Positions 1 to 9,829 of a stretch of 64,000 bases of DNA are shown piece by piece. Where the stretch lies: positions 744,001 to 808,000 of the forward strand of contig NZ_CP125947.1 of assembly GCF_030064165.1 (NCBI RefSeq). Direction: 5' to 3'. A program made the translations under genes and the position numbers. Below the pieces are notes generated by a model. That model was given only the letters and a program-made list of their open reading frames with translations, was not told where the DNA came from and did not search any database. Source of the stretch: Comamonas resistens (GTDB lineage Bacteria > Pseudomonadota > Gammaproteobacteria > Burkholderiales > Burkholderiaceae_C). Positions within the stretch are counted from its first letter, which is position 1; the number at the start of each line of letters is the position of its first letter.

Positions 1-2
1 AT

Positions 3-63
3 AGCTCTCATTTTTGTTACCAATGATTTTTAAGGTAACAAGTCTGCTGGGCTGCAGAGAGCT
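3..63. other. nested inverted repeats at the left edge
   Basis: Two nested perfect inverted repeats are visible: AGCTCTC at 3-9 with GAGAGCT at 57-63, and GTTACC at 16-21 with GGTAAC at 34-39. No run of T follows on either strand, so this is not a clear terminator. It could be the downstream end of a transcript from outside the window or an operator. Nothing else is recognised in bases 1-123. Confidence 0.3.
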
Positions 64-123
64 TGGGTATCCCTGAAATTGGTTATTTTTCGCAGGGAAA
101 CCCTGGCGGAATGGCCAAACCGC

Positions 124-1128
124 TCAGAGGGCGCTCATGGCCTCTGCGGTGATTTCCAGGCTGCGCAGGCGCAGATCGGCGTCGAACACATCGCTGACCA
201 TCATGAACTCGTCGGCCTGGGTCTCATCGGCCAGCTTTTGCAGGCCTTGGCGCACGGTATCAGGCCCGCCGACGACGCCCACGGCCAGGAAGTCGCCGAT
301 GGCAGACTGGGCACGCGGGTCCAGCTGTTCCCAGAAGTTTTCCACCGGTGGCATGAGGCGGCTGCGGTTGCCCGTCAGAATGCCCAGCACGCGCTGGTAG
401 GTGCTGCTGGCCAGGAACTGAGCCTCTTCATCGCTGGGCGCTGCAATCACGGGCACGCCGACGATGGCATAGGGCTTGGCCAGCGCAGCGCTGGGCTTGA
501 ACATCTGGCGGTAGAGGCCGAGGGCCTGGTGCAGCATGCGTGGCGCAAAGTGCGAGGCAAATGCATAGGGCAGGCCCAGGTGCGCGGCCAGCTGGGCCGA
601 GAACAGGCTGGAGCCCAGCAGCCAGATGGGCACATGGGTGCCAGCGCCAGGCATGGCCACGATGCGCGCGCCATCCTGGGCATCGCCCAGCAGGCGCTGC
701 AGCTCCTGTACATCGCGCGGAAAGTCTTCCTCGGTCTCCACACGGTCGCGGCGCAGCGCGCGCATGGTCGGGCCGTCGGTACCGGGTGCGCGGCCCAGGC
801 CCAGGTCGATACGGCCCGGATACAGCTCGGCCAGCGTGCCAAAGGCCTCGGCCACGACCAGCGGCGCATGGTTGGGCAGCATGATGCCGCCTGAACCCAC
901 GCGAATCTTTTGCGTGGCGCCCGCGATATGGCCGATCAGCACGGCCGTGGCCGAACTCGCAATGCCGGGCATATTGTGGTGCTCGGCCAGCCAGTAGCGT
1001 TCAAAGCCCAGTTTTTCAGCCTGCCGGGCCGTGCGCACGGCGATCTGCAGGGCTTCGGCCACGGTGCCGCCTTCGCGCACGGCGACCAGGTCGAGCATGG
1101 ACAGCTTGACGGTGTTCAGGGATTTCAT
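124..1128 (-). CDS. LLM-class flavin-dependent oxidoreductase (luciferase-like)
   Basis: This 334-residue protein belongs to the bacterial luciferase-like monooxygenase family, which uses FMNH2 and oxygen on small organic substrates. The family signature WLAEHHN lies at residues 46-52, followed by the SGGIMLPNH segment and the [11 protein letters not shown] motif typical of the YhbW/MsnO8-type branch. The open frame extends further upstream, but family homology begins at [10 protein letters not shown], so I start at 1128. The substrate cannot be told from sequence. A hairpin repeat lies just upstream at 1155-1189. No operon partner of related function is present; the next gene upstream is a small membrane protein. 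Confidence 0.85.
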   Translation of the reverse strand: MKSLNTVKLSMLDLVAVREGGTVAEALQIAVRTARQAEKLGFERYWLAEHHNMPGIASSATAVLIGHIAGATQKIRVGSGGIMLPNHAPLVVAEAFGTLAELYPGRIDLGLGRAPGTDGPTMRALRRDRVETEEDFPRDVQELQRLLGDAQDGARIVAMPGAGTHVPIWLLGSSLFSAQLAAHLGLPYAFASHFAPRMLHQALGLYRQMFKPSAALAKPYAIVGVPVIAAPSDEEAQFLASSTYQRVLGILTGNRSRLMPPVENFWEQLDPRAQSAIGDFLAVGVVGGPDTVRQGLQKLADETQADEFMMVSDVFDADLRLRSLEITAEAMSAL

Positions 1129-1154
1129 AACAGCCTCAGTGCTTCTTAATGTAT

Positions 1155-1189
1155 AGCTGGCAGCGCTTGATGCATCAACGCTTTGAGCC
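1155..1189. repeat. AGCGCTT-type hairpin repeat, copy f
   Basis: An imperfect palindrome centred on TTGATGCATCAA with GCGC/GCG arms, in the leader of the oxidoreductase gene and overlapping the 3' end of the small membrane protein gene. It resembles the other AGCGCTT/AAGCGCT hairpins at about 13.2, 22.9, 24.1, 27.3, 33.2 and 38.4 kb. Confidence 0.5.
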
Positions 1190-1459
1190 AATTTCTCTGC
1201 CAAAGATGATGCCGACCAGCACGCCCCAGGCCAGCAGCACGCCGGCGATGGCGTAATAGGCGCTGCCGATTTGCATGGCAAACACCGAGCCCAGCAGGGC
1301 CACGAGCGCGGCCACGCGAATCACGCGGCGCAACTGCTGAACCTGCAGGCGTTTGCGGATGCCGACCAGTGCGGCAAGACTGACGACGGCCAGCGCGATC
1401 AGCAGCAGAAAAAGATCGCCGCCATAGGGCTGGGCGAAGGAGCGAAGGTTTTCAAGCAT
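1175..1459 (-). CDS. small inner-membrane protein of unknown function
   Basis: This 94-residue hydrophobic protein has three predicted membrane segments, roughly residues 15-35, 44-62 and 66-86. A basic cytoplasmic loop containing [12 protein letters not shown] separates the first two. I recognise no family or catalytic motif. It lies between gspE and the flavin oxidoreductase on the same strand and ends with the basic tail FGREIGSKR, consistent with a cytoplasmic C-terminus. It is too small and too unlike GspF to be the missing T2SS platform protein. The membrane-protein composition makes it likely to be real, but no clear ribosome site was seen. Confidence 0.6.
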   Translation of the reverse strand: MLENLRSFAQPYGGDLFLLLIALAVVSLAALVGIRKRLQVQQLRRVIRVAALVALLGSVFAMQIGSAYYAIAGVLLAWGVLVGIIFGREIGSKR

Positions 1460-1522
1460 GGATTCATTGTGGCAAAGCGAAAAGAGCTTTGCGCACAGAG
1501 GCCATGCTTCTCAGGCAAGCCC

Positions 1523-2884
1523 TCAGTCGCGCGTCACGCGCATGACTTCCTCGGCGGTGGTGATGCCTTCGCGTACCAGACGTTCGCCGTCTTCACGCAT
1601 CAGCTGCATGCCGCGGGCCTGCGCGGTCTCGCGAATCTCTGCCTCGCTGGCGCCGCTGTGAATCTGGGCGCGTATGGTGTCGTCCACCACCAGCATTTCG
1701 AAAATGCCCGTACGTCCCTTGTAGCCGCTGGGCTCGTTGACATCGATCTTGCGCACCAGGCGCTGGGCCAGCACACCCAGCAGCGATGACGAAAGCAGAA
1801 ACGGCTCCACGCCCATGTCGATCAGACGCGTCACCGCACTGGGCGCGTCATTGGTGTGCAAGGTGGCCAGCACCAGGTGGCCGGTGAGCGAGGCCTGGAT
1901 GGCGATCTGCGCGGTTTCGAAGTCGCGGATTTCGCCGATCATGATCACGTCCGGGTCCTGGCGCAGTATGGCGCGCAAGGCCTTGGCAAACGTCAGATCG
2001 ATCTTGCTGTTTACCTGGGTCTGGCCCACGCCGGCCAGCTCATATTCGATGGGGTCTTCCACCGTCATGATGTTGTTGTGGCTGGCGTCCATGCGCTGCA
2101 GTGCAGCGTACAGCGTGGTGGTTTTGCCCGAGCCCGTGGGGCCGGTGACCAGCACGATGCCGTGGGGCTGAGCGGTGAGATGGGTGAAGCGTTTGAGCGT
2201 CTGGCCGCCCATGCCCACGGCTTCGAGGCTGAGTTTGCTCTCGCTCTTGTCCAGCAGACGCAGCACGGCGCGCTCGCCATGGGCGCTGGGCAGGGTGGAG
2301 ACACGCACGTCGATTGCGCGTGTGCCCAGGCGCAGGCTGATGCGACCGTCCTGGGGAAGGCGCTTTTCGGCGATGTCCAGGTCGGCCATGATCTTCAGGC
2401 GCGAGATCAGGGCCGCATGCAGGGCGCGGTTGGGCTGCACGACTTCGCGCAGATCGCCGTCCACGCGAAAGCGCACGCTGGAGTGGCGCTCGTAAGGCTC
2501 GATGTGGATATCGCTGGCGCCATCGCGCGCGGCCTGCGTGAGCAGGGCATTGAGCATGCGGATGATGGGCGCGTCGTCGGCGGTTTCCAGCAGGTCTTCC
2601 ACGGCGGGCAGGTCCTGCATCATGCGTGCCAGATCGGCATCGGACTCGACCTCGCTGACCACCATGGCGGCGCTGGAATCGCTTTGTGCATAGGCCGCAC
2701 TGATGCGATGGGCCAGCGCGGCGGAGTCCAGCAACTGCCAGCGCTGTACGCCATGCTTGCGCTGCACTTCGGAAACCGCAGACCAGTCGGGCTGCGGGCT
2801 GTGCCAGAGCACGGTTTCCTGGCCGTCATCCTCGATCAGCAACTGGCTGCTGCGCGCAAAGGCATAGGGCAGTGGGTAGCGCAT
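1523..2884 (-). CDS. gspE: type II secretion ATPase GspE, lacking the zinc-finger subdomain
   Basis: This 453-residue cytoplasmic hexameric ATPase powers pseudopilus assembly in type II secretion. The N2 motif [10 protein letters not shown] is at 121-130, Walker [10 protein letters not shown] at 248-256, the Asp box TVEDPIE at 274-280, Walker B IMIGEIRD at 314-321 and the His box LATLHTND at 339-346. Most GspE proteins carry a CxxC...CxxC zinc subdomain between the AQRLVR and GYKGRTGI(F/Y)E motifs. Here those motifs (373-378 and 387-396) are separated by only about eight residues and no cysteine, so the subdomain is cleanly absent. The frame is open and all ATPase motifs are intact, so the protein is probably functional. 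gspD lies immediately upstream in the same direction. Confidence 0.95.
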   Translation of the reverse strand: MRYPLPYAFARSSQLLIEDDGQETVLWHSPQPDWSAVSEVQRKHGVQRWQLLDSAALAHRISAAYAQSDSSAAMVVSEVESDADLARMMQDLPAVEDLLETADDAPIIRMLNALLTQAARDGASDIHIEPYERHSSVRFRVDGDLREVVQPNRALHAALISRLKIMADLDIAEKRLPQDGRISLRLGTRAIDVRVSTLPSAHGERAVLRLLDKSESKLSLEAVGMGGQTLKRFTHLTAQPHGIVLVTGPTGSGKTTTLYAALQRMDASHNNIMTVEDPIEYELAGVGQTQVNSKIDLTFAKALRAILRQDPDVIMIGEIRDFETAQIAIQASLTGHLVLATLHTNDAPSAVTRLIDMGVEPFLLSSSLLGVLAQRLVRKIDVNEPSGYKGRTGIFEMLVVDDTIRAQIHSGASEAEIRETAQARGMQLMREDGERLVREGITTAEEVMRVTRD

Positions 2885-2897
2885 GCGGGGCCCTTGC

Positions 2898-5243
2898 TTA
2901 CAGAGTGCCCGGGCCGGGTGTGGCAGGCGGCACGCTCACGGGTTTGCCGTCCACGGTAGGGTGGTTGGGGCGTGTGAAGTCCACCAGTTCGGGCTTGGCG
3001 CCGGGCACGATGACCACATTAGGCTGCAGTACTGTGGAGGGGCTGCCGAAGCCGGGCAGAACGGGCGCGGCATTGACATTGCGCATCAGCAGGTTCGGGT
3101 CGGGCTGTGCGTTTTGCTGCACGCCGCGAATGGCCTCGTAGCGGTCCTGGGACAGCTGGGTGGTCGCCGTGGCATCGCGCAGCACCGTGGGGCGCAGAAA
3201 GACCATCAGATTGGTTTTCTTGCGTGTACGAGCCGTGTTGCGGAACAGGTTACCGATCAAGGGGATATCGCCGAGCAGGGGGACACGCTCCTGGTTCTGC
3301 GCGTATTCGTCGGCAATCAGGCCGCCCAGCACGACAATGGCGCCGTCTTCGACCAGCACATTCGATTCGATGGAGCGCTTGGTGGTCGTGGGGCCGGAAT
3401 TGGCGGCAGTGGCCGAGCTGGAGCCCTTGACGGCCGAGCTTTCCTGGTACACGGCCATCTTGATGGTGCCGTTCTCGTTGATCTGCGGACGGATCTTCAG
3501 CAGCGTGCCCACGTCCTTGCGTTCGTAGGTGGTGAAGGGGTTGATGGAGCCGTTGTTGCCGCCGGTATTGGTATAGGAGCCGGTGGGAAAGGGCACGTTC
3601 TCGCCGACCATGATGCTGGCTTCCTCGTTGTCCAAGGTCATCAGATTGGGAGTGGAGAGAATATTGGTATCGCCATCGCCCTGCATCAGATTGACCAGCG
3701 CGCCCAGGCTGGTGTTGCCGTTGACGGTCTGGGTAAAGCCGAGATTCATACCCTTCATGCCCGCGATGGCCGCGCCGTTGTCCTTGGAGACCGTTCCGGT
3801 ATTGACCAGATCGCTGACCGCGCCGGCCACGCCAAAGATATTGGGAATACCGCTGACCGAAGTGCCATTGCCCAGCACGCCCAGCACGCGGCCGTTGTTG
3901 CGGATGATGGAGCTCCACTGCACGCCCAGCTGGGCGGCCTTGTCGGCAGAGACTTCGACAATCAGCGCCTCGATCAGCACCTGGGCGCGGCGGCCGTCGA
4001 GCTTGTCGATGACGGCGCGCAACTGGCGGTACATGGGGGCGGGCGCGGTGATGATGAGCGAGTTGGTGGTCGGGTCGGCCTGAATCAGGCCGCCTGTGGA
4101 GGGCTGCTGTGCGGTGCCAAAGCGTGAGCTGGGGCCGGCGTTGCCGCCGCCCAGGCCCACGGTGGCGCTGCCGTCGGTGCCGCGCGAGACCACGGGTTGC
4201 TGCGTGGCAGAACCCGTGCCGCCGGCTGCGGTGCTGGTCATGCCCGGCTGGTTGCCCAGGGCGCCTGCGGCCGTGGCCTGGGCACTGATGGCGGCGCGCA
4301 GCGTGGCGGCCAGGGAGACGGCGTCGGCGTTCTTCAGATAGACGACATGGATATTGCCCTCGTCGCCGCCGCCGATCATGGCCGGCTGGTCCAGGCGGGC
4401 GATCAGCGAGCGGATCTGCGCCAGCTTGGCCGGATTGGCGGCGCGAATCAGCACCGCATTGCTGCGCGGCTCGGCCAGGATGGAGGTGCGAAAGCTGTTG
4501 TCCATCTGGCCGGCCGGTGCGGCGGCGCCTCCTGTCTGCGACAGGCCTGCGGTGGCCGGGCCGCCATCCAGCAGGCGGTTGACCAGGGCCACCATGTCGG
4601 CCGCCACGGCGTGGCGCAGCGGGATCACTTCCACATCGGTGGCGTTGGAGACATCGGTGCTGGCGATGATGCGCGAGATGCGCTGCAGATTGTCCGCATA
4701 GTCGGTGATGACCAGCGAGTTGTTGCCGGGGTTGACGTTGATGGTGTTGTTGGGGCTGATCAGCGGGCGCAGCACGGGCACCAGATTGTTGGCGTTCTCG
4801 TAGTTGAGCTTGAAGATCTGGGTGACGATGCCGCCGCCGCTACGCCCGCTGTGGCCAACGGCCACGTCGTTGGTCTGCAGCTTGGCATCGGCCTCGGGAA
4901 TGACCTTGAACAGGCCGGCGGACTCCACCACGGTGAAGCCCTGCATGCGCAGCGCCGCCAGATATTGCTGGTAAGCGGTGGCAGGGGAGACGGCCTTGTC
5001 CGTCAGCAGCGTGATCTGGCCCTTGACGCGGGGGTCCACCACCACGTTGCGGTTGGTGATGGCCGCCATGGCGCGCGAGACGGCCTCGATATCGGCATTG
5101 GTGAAGTTCAGCGTGACTGGCTCGCCAGGGCGCAGACTGGGTGTGGATTGAGCGTGAATTTGACCGCTAGTGCACACCACAATTGCGGCAGCAGCTATGG
5201 ATTTAAGAGTGTTGCGCCAAACGGAACCCGGATGCTGAGTCAT
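2898..5243 (-). CDS. gspD: type II secretion outer-membrane secretin GspD
   Basis: This 781-residue secretin forms the outer-membrane channel of the type II system. An N-terminal signal peptide (cleavage near residue 31, after QIHA) is followed by the N0 domain ([19 protein letters not shown]), repeated N1-N3 domains with a long Gly/Ala/Thr-rich linker around residues 320-375, and the C-terminal secretin barrel with [15 protein letters not shown]. The length is normal for GspD. It lies 13 bases upstream of gspE and just after gspN, so it belongs to the same minus-strand operon. A pilus secretin, pilQ, occurs separately near 48 kb. The N0 domain, the length and the gsp context identify this one as GspD. 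Confidence 0.96.
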   Translation of the reverse strand: MTQHPGSVWRNTLKSIAAAAIVVCTSGQIHAQSTPSLRPGEPVTLNFTNADIEAVSRAMAAITNRNVVVDPRVKGQITLLTDKAVSPATAYQQYLAALRMQGFTVVESAGLFKVIPEADAKLQTNDVAVGHSGRSGGGIVTQIFKLNYENANNLVPVLRPLISPNNTINVNPGNNSLVITDYADNLQRISRIIASTDVSNATDVEVIPLRHAVAADMVALVNRLLDGGPATAGLSQTGGAAAPAGQMDNSFRTSILAEPRSNAVLIRAANPAKLAQIRSLIARLDQPAMIGGGDEGNIHVVYLKNADAVSLAATLRAAISAQATAAGALGNQPGMTSTAAGGTGSATQQPVVSRGTDGSATVGLGGGNAGPSSRFGTAQQPSTGGLIQADPTTNSLIITAPAPMYRQLRAVIDKLDGRRAQVLIEALIVEVSADKAAQLGVQWSSIIRNNGRVLGVLGNGTSVSGIPNIFGVAGAVSDLVNTGTVSKDNGAAIAGMKGMNLGFTQTVNGNTSLGALVNLMQGDGDTNILSTPNLMTLDNEEASIMVGENVPFPTGSYTNTGGNNGSINPFTTYERKDVGTLLKIRPQINENGTIKMAVYQESSAVKGSSSATAANSGPTTTKRSIESNVLVEDGAIVVLGGLIADEYAQNQERVPLLGDIPLIGNLFRNTARTRKKTNLMVFLRPTVLRDATATTQLSQDRYEAIRGVQQNAQPDPNLLMRNVNAAPVLPGFGSPSTVLQPNVVIVPGAKPELVDFTRPNHPTVDGKPVSVPPATPGPGTL

Positions 5244-5246
5244 AGG

Positions 5247-6071
5247 TCAACCAAAAGTGATGATGGAGCGCGCGCCTTGGCGGCGTCCCAGAATATTGAG
5301 CAGATTGGAGAGCGCGGCTTCGCGCTCGGGGCTGGCAGATGCCTCGCCGTTGAAATGCAGTCGTGAGTCCACCCACTGGCCCAGGCCGCTGAGCTGCAGG
5401 TCGCCGCTCAGCGTGGACAGCTGCAGGCGGGGGCTGTCTCCACCCTGGATGTCCAGGCGGTAGCTGCCCAGGGGCTTGAGGGGCGAAAGCCTTGAGGATA
5501 CGGCCAGGGCTTCCAGCCGGGTCAGCCCTTCGCTGTTGGCACGGCCCGCGCGGTAGTGCAGTTGCAGCTTTTGGGTGGACAGACGCAGCTGGCCTTGCAG
5601 CGCCACGGTATTCCAGGGGGTGCCCAGGCCTGCCAGCAGTTCCGCGGGCAACTCGATCAGGCTGTCCTGGATTTGTGCCGTCATGGCGTTCCAGCCAAGG
5701 CTGACTCTGGCCTTTACCGGAGCCGGTGTGCAGCAGTCGCTGTGCAGCGACATCTGCAGACCGTTGAAACCCGGGCGCAGCGTCCATTCCAGTCTTGTTG
5801 GCAGGCTGGTGCGGTCCCGGCTGCCTGCACCCTCGGCCAGAACCAGGCGGGCCGAACCGTTCCAGACCGTGCCGCGGGCTTCCTGCAGCAGCACCTTGCC
5901 GGCGGACGCGGCCTGCACGGCGCTGACCAGCCAGGCCGCAGGCGCCCAGATGAGGGCCGCCAGCAAAGCGCCGCAGAAGGCTCCGCTGATGGCCCAAGTC
6001 CGTGGCGAGCGCAGTGCGCTGCCGCCACGCGCTGAGCGTGCCGGGACGACGGAAGACAGAGGTGATCTCAT
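5247..6071 (-). CDS. gspN: type II secretion protein GspN
   Basis: This is a 274-residue bitopic inner-membrane protein with a short basic N-terminus, one membrane segment near residues 27-47 (ISGAFCGALLAALIWAPAAW) and a large periplasmic domain. The position between gspM and gspD, the length and the motif ARGTVWNGSARL match GspN, an accessory component found in a subset of T2SS loci. The upstream open frame extends to 6149, but the ATG at 6071 is eight bases after the gspM stop and gives the expected N-terminus. The gene ends four bases before gspD begins, so translation is probably coupled. Confidence 0.88.
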   Translation of the reverse strand: MRSPLSSVVPARSARGGSALRSPRTWAISGAFCGALLAALIWAPAAWLVSAVQAASAGKVLLQEARGTVWNGSARLVLAEGAGSRDRTSLPTRLEWTLRPGFNGLQMSLHSDCCTPAPVKARVSLGWNAMTAQIQDSLIELPAELLAGLGTPWNTVALQGQLRLSTQKLQLHYRAGRANSEGLTRLEALAVSSRLSPLKPLGSYRLDIQGGDSPRLQLSTLSGDLQLSGLGQWVDSRLHFNGEASASPEREAALSNLLNILGRRQGARSIITFG

Positions 6072-6078
6072 GACGGCC

Positions 6079-6612
6079 TTACTGCGCCGCGCTGCCGGGC
6101 AGGTCCAGCAGCAGGCTGCCGCTCCAGCGCGTGGTGGCATCGCCAGCATTGCCGGCGGTCTGGCGGTTGAGCTTCATTTCGGCCACGGCCGCATGGCTGT
6201 TGTCCCGGGCCTGGCTCAGCCAGCGCGCCAGAGCGGGTGCCGGAGCCTGTGTCAGCGTGATCTGGGCGCGCTGGCCCAGCCACTGCAGCTTGGCGTTGGC
6301 ACCGAGCTCGGCAGCGACGGATTGCTCCAGCAAGGTCTTGGCATCGGCGCTGCTGCTTTGCGGTTGCTGGCGCAGCAGTTCGGCCTGGGCCTGCATCTGC
6401 AGCATGGTCTGCAGCTCGCGGTCGGCTGCCGCATGGCGGGCCGGGGCAGTGCGCAGGCTGTTCAGGGCCGGGGCCAGGGCCACCCACCACAGCAAAGCCA
6501 GCAGTACGACAGAGCCAGCCAGCAGCACCAGATTCTGCTCGCGCTGGGCCAGCGCGTTCCAGTGCTGGCGCAGAGGTGCTAGGGCGGTCTGAATAGCGTT
6601 GGGCTGCTTCAT
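6079..6612 (-). CDS. gspM: type II secretion inner-membrane protein GspM
   Basis: This 177-residue bitopic protein has a cytoplasmic N-terminus, one membrane helix at about residues 28-47 (LVLLAGSVVLLALLWWVALA) and a periplasmic ferredoxin-like domain. GspM pairs with GspL in the inner-membrane platform. Its start overlaps the gspL stop by four bases (ATGA), the usual sign of translational coupling. Sequence conservation in this family is low, so the assignment rests on topology, length and position between gspL and gspN. Confidence 0.9.
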   Translation of the reverse strand: MKQPNAIQTALAPLRQHWNALAQREQNLVLLAGSVVLLALLWWVALAPALNSLRTAPARHAAADRELQTMLQMQAQAELLRQQPQSSSADAKTLLEQSVAAELGANAKLQWLGQRAQITLTQAPAPALARWLSQARDNSHAAVAEMKLNRQTAGNAGDATTRWSGSLLLDLPGSAAQ

Positions 6613-7847
6613 GGCTGGCTGGACTTGGGCTTGGAGGAAAGCAGCAGATCGGCGCCTTCAGGGCTGAGCAGGTAGCCGGTGGCTTGCAGGCTTTGCTGCG
6701 CATCGGTCAGTGCCTCTGGCGTGAGGTTCAGGCCCGAGATGCGCAACTGCTTGTCCTGGTACTGCAGTGCACTGGCGTTCTGCACGCCGCTGATGGCAGC
6801 ACTGGCGGCCAGCAGGGCTTCCGCGTCGCTGCTGGAGAGCGCGCCTGAGTTGCTGCGCAGCAGCTCCAGCTCGCGCTGCATCTGCGCGGGCGCATCGACG
6901 ACGACCGGCACATGGGGGAAAGTGGTCTGCAGCACCTGTTTGGCCTGCTGCTGGCGCTGGGCGATGGCACGGTTTTCCTTGAAGGCCCAGGCGTTCAAGC
7001 CCAGCAACTGGGCAAGCAGGGCAATGCCTGCCGCCCAGCGTGCTGCGCGCCATTGGGGTGCCTTGGCAAAGCTTTGCCAGGCATCGAGCAGACGGCGGCG
7101 CAGCCGGGTGCTGCCGCCCAGGTCCAGATCGAACTGGGCCAGGTCGCCACGATACTGGCTGGCAGCCAGCAATTGCTGGGCCTGGGTGTAAATGCTGACC
7201 GGACGCTGCAGCGCTTCGGCAGCACGCGTGTGCTGGGGCTCGGCCAGCACGGGTAGATCGGGCGGCAGCTGGCTCAGCAAGGCCTGAAGCAGTGCCGCGT
7301 CGGCCTGCAGCGGGATTCGGGCAAGACTGGTTTTCTGCTCCAGGCCGGTAACCGTGAGCTGGGCCTGATCCGCATCACCGGACAGCAGCAGCTGTGGCTT
7401 GCTGGCAGGCCATAGCTGCGGGGCGATGCGGCTGACGGCGTGGCCGGCCGCTTCCAGTGCCTGCAGATGGGCCTGCAGCCAGGCCTTGTCGCAGGTGGCA
7501 ACCCAGCTGGTCTGTCCCGCTTCGGCATCTGCGTCGAGAGCCAGATGCAACTGGCTGGAGTCATCCAGCAGTTTTTCTTCCAGCAGGCCGTCGAGTACGG
7601 CACGCACGCGTTGCTGATGGCGGCGGCTGCGCAGTTGCAGGCCGGGCGGCAGGGAGACGGCATGCCAGGAAAGGCGCGCTGCAGGAATGACGGCTGTGAT
7701 CTGACTTGCACGGCCGGAGCCGGGAAGCAGGGATGCGGCAGCCTGGCCGCTGCGTTGGATGTGCTGGCCGTCGCTGCTGAGAACGTAGGAATATTCACCG
7801 CCTGCGCTGGTGTATTCCGCTGGCAGTTGTATTAGCAAGTTGCTCAT
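6609..7847 (-). CDS. gspL: type II secretion inner-membrane protein GspL
   Basis: This 412-residue protein has a cytoplasmic actin-like domain (roughly residues 1-260), a membrane helix near residues 270-290 (AARWAAGIALLAQLLGLNAW) and a periplasmic ferredoxin-like domain. GspL recruits the ATPase GspE to the platform and contacts GspM. The open frame extends to 7940, but the ATG at 7847 begins MSNLLIQLPAEY, which fits the family. No strong Shine-Dalgarno precedes it. The gene overlaps gspM by four bases. Confidence 0.92.
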   Translation of the reverse strand: MSNLLIQLPAEYTSAGGEYSYVLSSDGQHIQRSGQAAASLLPGSGRASQITAVIPAARLSWHAVSLPPGLQLRSRRHQQRVRAVLDGLLEEKLLDDSSQLHLALDADAEAGQTSWVATCDKAWLQAHLQALEAAGHAVSRIAPQLWPASKPQLLLSGDADQAQLTVTGLEQKTSLARIPLQADAALLQALLSQLPPDLPVLAEPQHTRAAEALQRPVSIYTQAQQLLAASQYRGDLAQFDLDLGGSTRLRRRLLDAWQSFAKAPQWRAARWAAGIALLAQLLGLNAWAFKENRAIAQRQQQAKQVLQTTFPHVPVVVDAPAQMQRELELLRSNSGALSSSDAEALLAASAAISGVQNASALQYQDKQLRISGLNLTPEALTDAQQSLQATGYLLSPEGADLLLSSKPKSSQP

Positions 7848-7891
7848 GGGAGGGATGGAGCATTCTATGAGGGCAATGTGACAGTAGAGCG

Positions 7892-8884
7892 TCAGCGCTG
7901 CGCGATTGCGGGCATTCCCCAGTCGGCCTGCTCCTGCCACAGCGTGGTGACGGTCATGTCCTTGCGTTGTATCAGTGAGCGCTGGCTCAGTATATTGTCC
8001 CCAAGCCGCAAGCGTCCGCGGGCTTCGAAGTAGGAGGTGGTGACAGTGTGCGCGCTCTTGTCCAGCACGTTTGAGCGCCCCAGAGCGGTGCGGGCTGCCG
8101 CCACCGATTTGAAGGGGGTGCTGTCGCGCAATTGCACCAGTTGGCTGGCACCGGCCCAGTCCAGGTCTTCATCGCTGGCGTAAAGCACCTCGGCGCTGGC
8201 CGTGTTGATGTTGACCTGGGTGGCCTCTGGCAACAGGGTGACATAGGGCTCTATGCGCATCAACAACTGCGGCTCAATGCCCAGCCACGCCAGCTGGCGC
8301 ACCGTGCGCGGCATCAGCGGTGCATTCTGGGCGCTGCCGCGTGCGGCCTGCTGCAGGCCGCTGGCAATCTGGGTGACGGCACTGGCGGGCAGGCCCAATC
8401 GGTTGAACAGGCGCACAAACGGCTTGAGGGCTTCGGGTGCGATGGCCTGATCGCGACCGCTGTAGAGATTGCGCAGGTTCAGCCGTGACTGCAGATCTAT
8501 GACCTCGCCGGACAGAAAAGCGTCCTGCATATCGGCCATGCCATCTCCCACCTGGGTGACGTTTTTCTGCGCAGCCAGGAAAGTGGACAGGCGCGCTTCC
8601 TGCAGCGGCACAGCCCAGGGCTCGCCCAGATGGTCGATGGGATTGTTGCGGTTGGCCCGGGAGTCCTCCTGCAACACCACGCGCGACCAGTCCAGAGCGC
8701 TCAGCAACAGCCAGGCCGCCTGCACGCGGTTGCGCTCGGCGGTTTCCACCTCGACATCGCGCCACTGCTGCCACAGTGCGGCCGAAGCCAAGGTGGCCAC
8801 CATGACCACGGTGAGCATGGCCGCCAGCAGCGCTGCGCCGCGCTGGCGCGCGCCTTGGCTTTGAACAGGCACGACACAAACCAT
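7892..8884 (-). CDS. gspK: type II secretion minor pseudopilin GspK
   Basis: This is a 330-residue minor pseudopilin. The prepilin signal ends QRG, followed by the hydrophobic stretch AALLAAMLTVVMVATLASAA. The Glu at mature position 5 found in other pseudopilins is absent, as expected for GspK. The large inserted domain typical of GspK follows, with SRLNLRNLY and VNINTASAEVL near the C-terminus. The open frame runs upstream to 8995, but that extension is a REP-like repeat read through. I start at 8884, and 8908 is an alternative. GspK caps the pseudopilus tip with GspI and GspJ. Confidence 0.92.
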   Translation of the reverse strand: MVCVVPVQSQGARQRGAALLAAMLTVVMVATLASAALWQQWRDVEVETAERNRVQAAWLLLSALDWSRVVLQEDSRANRNNPIDHLGEPWAVPLQEARLSTFLAAQKNVTQVGDGMADMQDAFLSGEVIDLQSRLNLRNLYSGRDQAIAPEALKPFVRLFNRLGLPASAVTQIASGLQQAARGSAQNAPLMPRTVRQLAWLGIEPQLLMRIEPYVTLLPEATQVNINTASAEVLYASDEDLDWAGASQLVQLRDSTPFKSVAAARTALGRSNVLDKSAHTVTTSYFEARGRLRLGDNILSQRSLIQRKDMTVTTLWQEQADWGMPAIAQR

Positions 8885-8899
8885 GCGCTTGAAAGCGGC

Positions 8900-8996
8900 G
8901 CGGCCCATGCGAGAAACGCCGAGCAAGGGCCGCTCCGCAGCGAAGGTGTTGTCCCCCTGGGGGGAAGGCGCGTAGCGACTCAGAGGGGATCTCATG
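8900..8996 (-). repeat. REP-like intergenic repeat between gspJ and gspK, copy A
   Basis: A GC-rich repeat containing GCGCGGCCCATGCGAG, AGCAAGGGCCGC, CCCCCTGGGGGG and CGTAGCGACTCAGAGGGG. The same elements occur in order in the repeat at 9695-9829. It fills the gap between gspJ and gspK and creates the spurious N-terminal extension of the gspK frame. Confidence 0.75.
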
Positions 8997-8999
8997 GCT

Positions 9000-9692
9000 T
9001 CATGATCTGTTATTCGAGCGCAGCGGGTTCACCCAATCCAGCGTCAGCACGCCGTTCATGGCACGGCCTGGCGGCAAGGTCAGCTCGATGCGAATGCCGT
9101 CAGGAGTGAGGGGCAGGTCGCTGCTCTGTGCATCGGTTTTGCTGCCATCGCTGGATTGTGGGTTGCTCCAGGCATTGTTGCGGTAGTAGTACACGCGCCA
9201 CAGTTCCAGGGGCAGCAGCACGGTTTCACGGCGCATCTGGTCGCTGGACGGATTGCGCCCCCATTGCGCTGCCTGCATCCAGGCGTCATTCCATTCGCTG
9301 ACCGTGCGCGCTGGCAGCGATTGCCAGCGCACCCATTGAAACTGACCGTCCACATTGCGGCGGCTCCAGGCCACGACCCAGGCACCCTGGTCCACCGGGC
9401 CGCTGCTTTTGCGCGTCATGCGCAGCACCTGGCCGTCCCAGTCCAGAACCTGGCGGCCTTGCAGCGGCATCAGGGCATTGAGGTCGGCACTCCATTGCGC
9501 CAGCACGGTTTGCAGCACGGCCTGCTGCTCGCCCTGGGTGCGGGTGCTTTCCTGGGTGCGGATCATGCCGTCCAGCCCGCGCCAGCTCATGATGGCAACC
9601 AGGGCCATGGCGGCTAGCGCCACCAGCAGCTCGATCAGCGTAAAACCGCGAGCCCGTTTTGTTGGAGGGGCTGCAATAGGTCGGTGAAGCAT
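9000..9692 (-). CDS. gspJ: type II secretion minor pseudopilin GspJ
   Basis: This is a 230-residue minor pseudopilin. The short basic leader MLHRPIAAPPTKRARG is cut before FTLIELLVALAAMALVAIMS, the classic prepilin peptidase site with Glu at mature position 5. The motif SWRGLDGM follows, as expected for GspJ. The frame stays open through an upstream repeat as far as 10238, but the prepilin leader fixes the start at 9692. The product sits in the pseudopilus tip with GspI and GspK. Repeats separate it from gspI and gspK, so the pseudopilin genes are not tightly packed here. Confidence 0.94.
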   Translation of the reverse strand: MLHRPIAAPPTKRARGFTLIELLVALAAMALVAIMSWRGLDGMIRTQESTRTQGEQQAVLQTVLAQWSADLNALMPLQGRQVLDWDGQVLRMTRKSSGPVDQGAWVVAWSRRNVDGQFQWVRWQSLPARTVSEWNDAWMQAAQWGRNPSSDQMRRETVLLPLELWRVYYYRNNAWSNPQSSDGSKTDAQSSDLPLTPDGIRIELTLPPGRAMNGVLTLDWVNPLRSNNRS

Positions 9693-9694
9693 AA

Positions 9695-9829
9695 AACCGG
9701 CGCGGCCCAAGCCAGGGACGGCCAGCAAGGGCCTGAGCCGGCCGCGCCGCCCCGCAGCAGGGGCGGCCCCGGTAAAGGCCGTCGTCCCCACTTGGAGGGA
9801 CGGCGCGAAGCGACTCAGGGGGGGCATCA
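9695..9829 (-). repeat. REP-like intergenic repeat between gspI and gspJ, copy B
   Basis: About 135 bases containing GCGCGGCCCAAGCCAGGGAC, CAGCAAGGGCC, an internal GGGGCGGCCCC block and GCGCGAAGCGACTCAGGGGG. It aligns in order with copy A at 8900-8996 and has an extra internal GC-rich block. It is wedged between gspI and gspJ. Confidence 0.8.
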
